Source: an uncultured archaeon
GTDB taxonomy: Archaea; Thermoproteota; Nitrososphaeria; Conexivisphaerales; CALBHZ01
Direction: 5' to 3'
NCBI GenBank assembly: GCA_937892815.1
Contig: CALBHZ010000128.1
Span: 1-5,574, forward strand
DNA length: 5,574 nt
Position 1 is the first letter of the stretch, and each line of letters begins with the position of its first letter. The translations under genes were made by a program, and so were the position numbers. The notes under the pieces are model-generated. The model saw nothing but the letters and a program-made list of their open reading frames with translations, was not told the origin of the DNA and ran no database searches. Below are positions 1 through 5,053 of the stretch, piece after piece.

Positions 1-2
1 AT

Positions 3-482
3 TCTGCGGTTGAAAAGCTTAGGCAGCTGAATCCAAATATAAGTATCGAAGGACTGGCCGTTCAGATAAACGAGGATAACATTTACGATTTCGTAAAAGA
101 GGTAGATTTAGTAGTAGATGGAATGGATAACTTCAAAACGAGGTTTATCATTAACGAAGCGTGCGTTAAGCTGGGAAAGCCCTTCATCCATGGAGCCGTT
201 TACGGACTTGAAGGAAGGCTAATGACGATTATACCTAGAAAGGGGCCCTGTCTTCGTTGCTTAATTCCCACAGAACCTCCTGAAGTTAAACCCTCTCCAG
301 TTCTTGGGGCTACGCCTGCCGTTATAGCCTCCCTGCAGGTGATTGAAGCTATAAAGGTATTAACAGGTATTGGAGAGCCTCTAGTAGGGAAGCTTTTGGT
401 TTTCGATGGCCTTCCAATGAGCTTTCACGAGGTAATCGTAAAAAGATCGCCTAAATGCCCCGTTTGTAGCGATATAAGGTAG
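3..482 (+). CDS. ThiF/MoeB/HesA-family E1-like adenylyltransferase, C-terminal part (5' truncated by window)
   Basis: The reading frame is open from base 3 to the TAG at 480-482, giving 159 residues; the Met at 123 is internal, not the start. The family activates the C-terminus of ubiquitin-like sulfur carriers (ThiS, MoaD, SAMP) as acyl-adenylates in the cytoplasm, for thiamine, molybdopterin or tRNA thiolation. The N-terminal ATP-binding Gly-rich loop lies off the window. Seen in the fragment (numbered from base 3): the DGMDNFKTR block at 39-47, which is the conserved Asp-x-x-Asp-Asn segment near the Mg-ATP site; HGAVYGLEGR at 63-72; a zinc-binding Cys pair C83/C86; the helix-start motif VLGATPAVIASLQ at 100-112; and a second Cys pair C152/C155, completing a four-Cys zinc site. 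No Cys lies between C86 and C152, so the thiol that many ThiF/MoeB/UbaA proteins carry just before VLG is missing. The partner carrier is not visible, so I give no gene symbol. Confidence 0.93.
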   Translation, partial: SAVEKLRQLNPNISIEGLAVQINEDNIYDFVKEVDLVVDGMDNFKTRFIINEACVKLGKPFIHGAVYGLEGRLMTIIPRKGPCLRCLIPTEPPEVKPSPVLGATPAVIASLQVIEAIKVLTGIGEPLVGKLLVFDGLPMSFHEVIVKRSPKCPVCSDIR

Positions 483-488
483 AATTAT

Positions 489-536
489 AAAAAACTAAAG
501 GAACATCATTAAAAGGAAGCTTAAAGCTCCTTTTTT
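489..536. terminator. Convergent terminator region between the ThiF-like gene and the phosphodiesterase-HD gene
   Basis: Two genes converge here with 38 bases between their stop codons. On the + strand a T6 run at 531-536 lies about 50 bases after the ThiF-like stop, inside the 3' end of the opposing gene. On the - strand a T6 run (A6 at 489-494) lies just past the stop of the phosphodiesterase-HD gene. Archaeal RNA polymerase terminates at T-tracts, so each could end one transcript. An imperfect inverted repeat (arms about 511-521 and 525-534, with one bulged A) precedes the + strand T-run, but archaeal termination does not need a hairpin. Function is inferred from position and base content. 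Confidence 0.55.
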
Positions 537-2080
537 AACCTTCCAATAAGCTTTAAAACGCTAACCTTCCTCACTTTAGCGGGCTTTTTCGTTTCTTTGA
601 AATGCATAACGTTCTCAAATTCGCTTAAGTCCCTCAAGAGATGGCTAACCGCATCCTCTATATTTCTCCTATAAAACCCCTCCTCTAAAAGGCACCTTGC
701 GAAACCTATAATTCCTATGGAGTCCAGTTTATCCGCATCCCATAAGATCTTCTCTTCAATTGATTCCAGCTTATCGGGATCTAAATGGTGCTTCAATATG
801 ATTTTTTCAACCTTTTCTATGAATTTCTTCGGACATCCCTCTTTAATTAAAAACTCCCTCGCTAAGCGAGCCGATCTCTCCTCATGTCCTTCAACCCCTT
901 CTGCTCTCCCTAGATCATGGAATATACAGCTAAGCCTTACGGCTTCTACATCCGCGTTGTATTTTACAGCGAGCTCGGTGGCTCTACTCAATACTCTAGC
1001 CGTATGGTCCCATTTGTGAGCAGGGTCTACGTCCTTCAGCAGCTCCTTCGCTATGCTTACAGCTTTAGCTTCACGTAGATATCTAAGCGCTATTTTATCG
1101 ATAGCGGTAATATCGATCTCTCTTAACATATCTATATACTCCGGTTTATTCAGAATTAAGGGAACTAAAAACTCACCTCTACTACCTCCTCCATGACTTC
1201 CCTTCGGAAGCTCAGGCCCAAGCTCGTATCCTTTCTTCGCAATTACGACTATATCGCCAGATCTTGGATTATCCAGACGATAATTTCCTAGTTCGCCTCT
1301 GGAAATTAGCTTAAATTTGCCTTCCCTCTTCAACCTTCCTTTAACCTCTTCTAAATCTCCTTCTCTCAAATATACGTGAGCTGCTCTATGGGAAACGCAA
1401 ACGATGACGTCTAGATCAATAACCTCTTTCAAATCGATGTTTTCTTCAACTTCAACTATTCCATGATCGGAGAGCAATATGAGAAGGTAGTCGTCGTAAA
1501 TTCTTTTAAGGCTTTGAACTAAGGCGTTAATCCACCTATCCACCTCCTCTAAGTGATCCAACAGCTCTTTGCTTAAAGGGCCGTATATCTCGCTAATCCG
1601 ATCTATACCGAGAAGGTTCACTACGGCTATAATCGGTTTCCTCTCCTCTACAAGTTCTATAGCTCTGTTAATGGCGTACACGTCTTGATCGAATAGCTCC
1701 TTCGCTTGGACCTCTTCCTTTGAAACTACGACGTCCGCTCCTCTAACTATAGGCTCTCCAATAGCGATCTTGGTACCTTCAACCTTCTCAAAAATAGTCT
1801 TAGAGCTTAGGTATCGATTAACGTCCTCGACATCGAAATTTACGATTTTCCCATCCTTTCTATCGTAAAAGCTATTTCCAACAATTCCGTGTGAATTCGG
1901 GTAAACGCCGGTTAGTATAGATGCGTGAGCGCTGTAAGTAACGGTTGGATATATAGACCTACATTTAAAGGTGTAAGACCCCCTTTTCTTAGTCTCATCT
2001 ATATGTGGAATTCTCGCTTTCCTAAGAGCCTTTACGTTACATCCATCTAAAATTAGTACTATCACCGAGCGACGATCCAT
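521..2080 (-). CDS. Alkaline-phosphatase-superfamily phosphodiesterase fused to HD-domain phosphohydrolase
   Basis: This is a 519-residue, probably cytoplasmic protein with no signal peptide. Residues 5-315 or so form a type I phosphodiesterase/nucleotide pyrophosphatase domain: VLILDGCN with metal ligand D12, a YPTVTYSAH nucleophile loop with T48 in the catalytic position, N69 at the Asn that contacts phosphate in NPP enzymes, D160, SDHG with D205/H206, and KGSHGG with H296. The usual D-x-x-x-H metal pair reads D160-R-I-S-E164, so Glu replaces the His. Residues 340-495 or so form an HD domain: H355/H359 in HKWDHTARV, H388-D389 in IFHDLGR, H399, H431/H432, and WDADKLDSIG with D448/D450. Both halves keep most metal ligands and should be hydrolases of phosphate esters; the substrate is unknown. 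The ATG at 2080 fits because a TATA-like box lies about 27 bases upstream, implying a leaderless mRNA, and because the first metal motif begins at residue 5. It is divergent from the YhfC-like gene and shares a 70-base promoter region with it. I do not recognise this domain pairing as a named family. Confidence 0.9.
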   Translation of the reverse strand: MDRRSVIVLILDGCNVKALRKARIPHIDETKKRGSYTFKCRSIYPTVTYSAHASILTGVYPNSHGIVGNSFYDRKDGKIVNFDVEDVNRYLSSKTIFEKVEGTKIAIGEPIVRGADVVVSKEEVQAKELFDQDVYAINRAIELVEERKPIIAVVNLLGIDRISEIYGPLSKELLDHLEEVDRWINALVQSLKRIYDDYLLILLSDHGIVEVEENIDLKEVIDLDVIVCVSHRAAHVYLREGDLEEVKGRLKREGKFKLISRGELGNYRLDNPRSGDIVVIAKKGYELGPELPKGSHGGGSRGEFLVPLILNKPEYIDMLREIDITAIDKIALRYLREAKAVSIAKELLKDVDPAHKWDHTARVLSRATELAVKYNADVEAVRLSCIFHDLGRAEGVEGHEERSARLAREFLIKEGCPKKFIEKVEKIILKHHLDPDKLESIEEKILWDADKLDSIGIIGFARCLLEEGFYRRNIEDAVSHLLRDLSEFENVMHFKETKKPAKVRKVSVLKLIGRLKKEL

Positions 2081-2104
2081 TAAAGGCTAAGCCCTCAGCG
2101 TTAG

Positions 2105-2111
2105 TTAAATA
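2105..2111 (-). promoter_or_regulatory. Probable TATA box for the phosphodiesterase-HD gene
   Basis: Read on the - strand this is TATTTAA, centred 27-28 bases before the ATG at 2080. That is the spacing expected if transcription begins at or next to the start codon. No Shine-Dalgarno-like sequence precedes the ATG, which agrees with a leaderless message. The call rests on base content and position only. Confidence 0.55.
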
Positions 2112-2119
2112 CTTTAAAA

Positions 2120-2127
2120 CTTAAAAA
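2120..2127 (+). promoter_or_regulatory. Probable TATA box for the YhfC-like membrane protein gene
   Basis: CTTAAAAA is centred about 27 bases before the ATG at 2151, again a leaderless arrangement with no ribosome binding site. A second A/T-rich element, CTTTAAAA at 2112-2119, is an alternative. The box for the divergent gene lies only about 10 bases away on the other strand, so TBP/TFB binding at the two promoters could interfere, which would couple the two genes' expression. Confidence 0.55.
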
Positions 2128-2150
2128 GCTTCAATTCCGCATCGCGCGCA

Positions 2151-2942
2151 ATGAACCCCTTCATAATTTTGGGGCCTATAGGAATGGTAGTCGTAGGTCT
2201 TCTATCGATATTGACCTGGAAGCTGAAGAGAAATGTAAGGATGAAGTACTTCGTATTTGGGGGGTTGATCTGGATCGTGAGCATATTACCCAAGGTAGCT
2301 ATGGATTTGGCTTTAATTTCCGCTACGATATCGAGGTGGGCTAGAGAGCTATTCTACCCTTCTCTAACCTTCTTCTTAGTGATTGGAGCTTATACGGGAT
2401 TTAGAACTGGGATATTCGAGACCTTCTTCCCTTACCTCGCTATATCTAGAAGCGGATTAAAGAAGATATCGTTTAACGAAGCAATCGCCTTCGGTATAGG
2501 CTTCGGAGCTTTCGAAGCCATCTTAATAGCGATTCCTTCTGTAATTAACATAGCAGTTTTCCTCACGAACCCCTCTATCCTACAGCTACTCCCTCCTCAA
2601 CAAAGGGAATTTATCATAGCTCAGTTAAGCCTTCCTACCTGGGTCGTTTTTGCCCCTATGATAGAAAGAGCGCTTACTATTTTAATTCACGTCTTCTCGA
2701 TACTACTGATATTCATATCGATAACGCATAAGAAGCCTACGTATTTAATAGCGTCCTTCTTCTACAAGAGCTCCGTAGACGCCGCTATACCGTATCTAGA
2801 TTATACTTTTAATCCCTCCCTATCCCCTGTAGGGGCCTACCTCTGTGAGCTATGGGTAGCCCTTTTAGCTCTTATCGCAATAGCTGGAATACACAGGATC
2901 TCTAAATTAGGCAAAATCGAGGAGGTTAGACCTTCAACTTAA
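2151..2942 (+). CDS. YhfC-type (DUF2324) polytopic membrane protein, relative of CPBP intramembrane proteases
   Basis: This is a 263-residue protein with about six or seven hydrophobic segments (roughly 3-22, 32-50, 68-84, 111-136, 165-190, 197-216, 228-246), so it sits in the cell membrane. The layout matches YhfC-family proteins, which belong to the superfamily of putative glutamic/metal membrane peptidases with CPBP/Abi proteins: GIFETFFPY at 87-95 where family members read GLFEE..R, FGIGFGAFEAI at 114-124 where they read FG.GHGG.EA., and ERALTILIH at 172-180. E90, E122, E172, R173 and H180 are kept. The second Glu (T91), the Arg (P94) and the His of the second motif (F118) are not, so it may be inactive as a protease or act on something else. 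The ATG is supported by the TATA spacing. The last 17 bases overlap the opposing hydrolase gene. The family match is from remembered motifs. Confidence 0.75.
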   Translation: MNPFIILGPIGMVVVGLLSILTWKLKRNVRMKYFVFGGLIWIVSILPKVAMDLALISATISRWARELFYPSLTFFLVIGAYTGFRTGIFETFFPYLAISRSGLKKISFNEAIAFGIGFGAFEAILIAIPSVINIAVFLTNPSILQLLPPQQREFIIAQLSLPTWVVFAPMIERALTILIHVFSILLIFISITHKKPTYLIASFFYKSSVDAAIPYLDYTFNPSLSPVGAYLCELWVALLALIAIAGIHRISKLGKIEEVRPST

Positions 2943-3633
2943 CGGGCTTATATTTCTCTAAGATTTCAATTTTAACCTCCGGCAGCTCCTCTAAGTACTT
3001 CTTCAACGCTTCGTGTTGAGATTGGGATCCGTGCATAGGGATAACGAGCTTCGGCTTCAGATCTAGCACCATCTTATATGCATTTCTAGGCGATGCCGTA
3101 GGGGAGGGCTCTCCGGTTGGTACGAAGGCGACATCAGCCGAATACCCGCTAAGAGAGGCATATCCTGAATCTCCTCCGTGAAATACCTTTAGACCATCTA
3201 CATCTATAACGTAAAGCGTGATCGGCCCTACATGTACTCCCGGAATTGAGCTGACCTCCATTCCGTTAACCTCGATAGTAGCGTTTATCTTCGGCTCAAA
3301 TAGCTTATCATCTGGAATTCTTCCCTTTAGATTCCGATAAACGCTAGATTCAGCAACTACAGGACAATTGGTCTTTTCAAAGATCTCTAATGTGGTATTA
3401 ACTTCGAAGTGATCGTAATGTCCATGAGTGTATACGAGAAGATCTAGACATTTTAGCTCCGCTATTTCTCCTCTACCGAGAAGATCAGCTACATCTATAG
3501 CTAAACATCTGCTAGGAGTTCTTAAAATTAAGCCAGAATAGTCCATAAGCAATACCGCAATTTCATCTTTCGCAATCTCAAGTTCGAAAAGCTCCTTTAC
3601 TGCCTCCCTCTTCCCTCCTCCAAATAGAGGCAT
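2926..3633 (-). CDS. UlaG-like metallo-beta-lactamase-fold hydrolase (COG2220/UPF0173 type)
   Basis: This is a 235-residue soluble protein without a signal peptide. The short single-domain MBL layout is complete: a strand pair ending in DYSGLILRT at 31-39 and CLAIDVADLL at 43-52, the metal motif THGHYDH at 69-75 (H70, H72, D74, H75), GVHVGP at 132-137 (H134), FHGGDSGY at 151-158 (D155), PTGEP at 172-176, and IPMHGSQ at 198-204 (H201). These ligands would hold two metal ions. This subgroup includes L-ascorbate-6-phosphate lactonase and many archaeal proteins of unknown substrate, so the exact reaction cannot be read from sequence. The N-terminal 20 or so residues (Lys/Glu-rich) precede the usual fold start; the ATG at 3633 is still preferred because a TATA-like box lies about 27 bases upstream. 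It converges with the membrane protein gene, overlapping by 17 bases. Confidence 0.9.
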   Translation of the reverse strand: MPLFGGGKREAVKELFELEIAKDEIAVLLMDYSGLILRTPSRCLAIDVADLLGRGEIAELKCLDLLVYTHGHYDHFEVNTTLEIFEKTNCPVVAESSVYRNLKGRIPDDKLFEPKINATIEVNGMEVSSIPGVHVGPITLYVIDVDGLKVFHGGDSGYASLSGYSADVAFVPTGEPSPTASPRNAYKMVLDLKPKLVIPMHGSQSQHEALKKYLEELPEVKIEILEKYKPVKLKV

Positions 3634-3655
3634 AGCTAAGTTAAGCTCAACATCG

Positions 3656-3663
3656 CTTTAATA
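3656..3663 (-). promoter_or_regulatory. Probable TATA box for the MBL-fold hydrolase gene
   Basis: On the - strand this reads TATTAAAG, centred 26-27 bases before the ATG at 3633, so the transcript would begin at about the start codon. No ribosome binding site is seen. The call rests on position and base content. Confidence 0.55.
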
Positions 3664-3686
3664 GATTTCGGTTTCTACATATCAAA

Positions 3687-3711
3687 ACTTAAAACCTATG
3701 ACTTATTAATA
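3687..3711 (+). promoter_or_regulatory. Probable promoter region (one or two TATA-like boxes) for the PAC2-family gene
   Basis: Two candidates precede the ATG at 3736. CTTATTAATA at 3702-3711 is centred about 29 bases upstream and would give a near-leaderless mRNA. ACTTAAAAC near 3687-3695 would start transcription around 3716-3718 and leave a short leader carrying the GGAG at 3724-3727. Sequence alone does not choose between them. Confidence 0.45.
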
Positions 3712-3723
3712 CCTAGCAGATTA

Positions 3724-3727
3724 GGAG
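3724..3727 (+). promoter_or_regulatory. Possible Shine-Dalgarno site GGAG for the PAC2-family gene
   Basis: GGAG lies 8 bases before the ATG at 3736, a workable spacing. It would be used only if transcription starts at the more distal TATA-like box. Most other genes here lack such a site, so this gene may be translated differently from its neighbours. The match is only four bases and could be chance. Confidence 0.35.
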
Positions 3728-3735
3728 TTAGAGAA

Positions 3736-4479
3736 ATGGTCGCAAAGCTGAAGATCTTAAAGAGCGTAGAGCTAAGCAATCCGATACTAATTGCTGGATT
3801 TCCAGGGGCGGGAAACGTAGCCAAATTAGCGGTAGACAACATCATCTTCTCAACTAAAGCTCAGCTCTTCGCTAAGATCTACAATTACGGAGCTCCAGCT
3901 AAGGTCTTCATATTTGAAGACGGTACCTGTGAGCCTTTAAGCTTTTCAGTGTATTTTGCAAGGGGAGATAGAGATTTAGTAATAGCGACCGGTTACGCGC
4001 AACCGGAATCTCCCGAAGATCAATACGATATATCCGAAAAGATCTTAGAGTTAGGAAAATCCATGGGATGTAAGCGCATCTACTCCTTTGGAGCGTATAT
4101 AGTCGATAGAGAAGTAGAGGAGCCGAGGGTTTTTGGAACAGCAACTTCCACCGAGCTAGTTAGCATGCTCAAGAACAACGGCGTAATCACCATGAACGCC
4201 GGCTTTATAACCGGAATGAACGGGGTTATCTTCGCCTTAGCTCCCATCTTGAATATGGAGGGAATATGTCTACTTGGAGAGAGCTTAGGCTACTATGCAG
4301 ACGGCAAAGCGGCTAAGAGGGTGCTGGAGGTATTCTCTAAGCTAACCGATATATCGATCGATTATTCATTGCTGGATAAGGTCATAGCAGAAGTAAGCAG
4401 ATCCCTCGAAAGGTTGAGGAAGGAAGAAGAGAGGATGAGGGAGTACAAGAAGCCCTCTAAGTTAGGCTACATTAGCTAA
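3736..4479 (+). CDS. PAC2-family protein (archaeal proteasome-assembly-chaperone homologue)
   Basis: This is a 247-residue soluble protein. It has the PAC2 layout: GFPGAGNVAKLA at 21-32, a central segment FGAYIV at 118-123, GFITGMNGV at 156-164, and GESLGYYAD at 181-189, where many family members read GE..G. followed by a conserved acidic residue. A charged helix, probably a coiled coil, spans about 213-238, and the tail ends KPSKLGYIS. Relatives in Pyrococcus (PbaA, PbaB) form oligomers, and PbaB has been reported to bind and activate the 20S proteasome through its C-terminal region, so a role in proteasome assembly or gating is the best guess. The family is broad and some archaeal members have no tested function. 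The tail contains Tyr but not at the penultimate position, so it is not a standard HbYX gate-opening motif. No proteasome gene is nearby. The gene ends 13 bases from the opposing small gene. Confidence 0.88.
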   Translation: MVAKLKILKSVELSNPILIAGFPGAGNVAKLAVDNIIFSTKAQLFAKIYNYGAPAKVFIFEDGTCEPLSFSVYFARGDRDLVIATGYAQPESPEDQYDISEKILELGKSMGCKRIYSFGAYIVDREVEEPRVFGTATSTELVSMLKNNGVITMNAGFITGMNGVIFALAPILNMEGICLLGESLGYYADGKAAKRVLEVFSKLTDISIDYSLLDKVIAEVSRSLERLRKEEERMREYKKPSKLGYIS

Positions 4480-4492
4480 ACCATTAAAAATT

Positions 4493-4945
4493 TCAAGCGT
4501 AGATCTGACTCTTCACCTTTTCAATCCTCTCTACTACTTTCCTCCACTCCTTAAAGCCTTTCAAGTACCTATCGAATATAATGGGTAGAATAGAACGAGG
4601 AAATCTTTCACAGGCCTCCTTTACGCTTTCCAATTGCTTCTCAATTAATTCTCCTGATGCTTTCTCTTCAATATCTCTACGAACTAGGTTGTATAGGATA
4701 GTTGCGTAGATAACGACTAGCTCTAATAGCGCCAATACGATTCTATTAGCCATCTCCTCCCTTCTCCTCTTAGATATTGAAGTGATCGTTAGAGAGCAGA
4801 GCTCTATTATGGGCTCTAATATCCTGCTTTTCGCAATATCCAAACATATCCCTTTAACTTCCTCCTCTACCTCTTCCCATTTCATACAGGCCTTCTCTTT
4901 AGCAAAATTCACCAGCTTCCTCGATTCCTCCTCTAAGCAACCCAT
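4493..4945 (-). CDS. Hypothetical helical protein, 150 residues, divergent from cas6
   Basis: I do not recognise this gene. The 150-residue product is predicted almost entirely helical and rich in Glu, Lys and Arg. A hydrophobic stretch at about 68-87 (start NRIVLALLELVV) could be a membrane helix, but it holds E75 and is flanked by RRREE and RRD, so a buried core helix is as likely. Cysteines occur at 3, 20, 34, 50 and 112 without CxxC pairing. The C-terminal half (91-150) is amphipathic and could form a helical bundle. The start is uncertain: the ATG at 4945 is used, a second ATG at 4950 is out of frame, and an in-frame Met lies at residue 21. The reading frame is real rather than a shadow because no competing + strand gene covers it and it fits neatly between two genes. 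Its neighbour on the other side of a 108-base region is a Cas6 gene, which raises but does not show a CRISPR role. Small helical CRISPR subunits exist (Csa5, Csm2, Cmr5), but I see no clear match. Confidence 0.75.
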   Translation of the reverse strand: MGCLEEESRKLVNFAKEKACMKWEEVEEEVKGICLDIAKSRILEPIIELCSLTITSISKRRREEMANRIVLALLELVVIYATILYNLVRRDIEEKASGELIEKQLESVKEACERFPRSILPIIFDRYLKGFKEWRKVVERIEKVKSQIYA

Positions 4946-4960
4946 CCCATTCAGTGGATA

Positions 4961-4979
4961 TTTTTAAGATGTAAAAATC
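4961..4979 (-). promoter_or_regulatory. Probable promoter element for the 150-residue hypothetical gene
   Basis: On the - strand this stretch reads GATTTTTACATCTTAAAAA, containing two A/T-rich candidates. The distal one (4971-4979) is centred about 30 bases from the ATG at 4945. The proximal one (CTTAAAAA, about 4961-4968) is only about 20 bases away and would suit a start further into the gene. This keeps the start codon of the gene open. Confidence 0.4.
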
Positions 4980-5016
4980 GTTTTCGATGGTCAACCTCAT
5001 TTCTCACGACGATTTG

Positions 5017-5024
5017 CTTATAAG
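5017..5024 (+). promoter_or_regulatory. Probable TATA box for cas6
   Basis: CTTATAAG is a near-perfect archaeal TATA element and the strongest in the window. It is centred 33 bases before the ATG at 5054, so transcription should begin near 5046, leaving a leader of under about 12 bases. It lies in the 108-base region shared with the divergent hypothetical gene. Confidence 0.6.
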
Positions 5025-5042
5025 GAATTACCCTCACATTTA

Positions 5043-5047
5043 AGGTG
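5043..5047 (+). promoter_or_regulatory. Shine-Dalgarno-like AGGTG before cas6
   Basis: AGGTG matches part of the archaeal anti-Shine-Dalgarno complement and ends 6 bases before the ATG at 5054, supporting that start. The same bases include an in-frame GTG at 5045-5047, but that start would leave no ribosome binding site. The remaining doubt is that the predicted transcription start lies very close to it. Confidence 0.45.
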
Positions 5048-5053
5048 TACGTT

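Noticed and set aside
858..870. Short palindrome CTCGCT-A-AGCGAG
   Set aside because: It is inside the HD-domain coding sequence, short, and expected by chance at this length.
717..1019. 100-residue open frame on the + strand
   Set aside because: It is antisense to the HD domain of the phosphodiesterase-HD gene, Ser-rich in the way shadow frames are, and has no promoter or ribosome binding site.
3989..4006. Inverted repeat CCGGTT / AACCGG with a 6-base loop
   Set aside because: It is inside the PAC2 coding region with a 6-base stem; it is explained by codon content and has no T-run after it.
3908..4144. 78-residue open frame on the - strand
   Set aside because: It lies fully inside the PAC2-family gene, which has clear family motifs across this stretch.
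4338..4353. 16-base exact repeat shared with 5335-5350
   Set aside because: Both copies encode the peptide KLTDI in the same frame in two unrelated genes; shared codon preference explains it better than a mobile or regulatory repeat.
4782..4967. 61-residue open frame on the + strand
   Set aside because: It is antisense to the 150-residue hypothetical gene, Ser-rich, with no start signals of its own.
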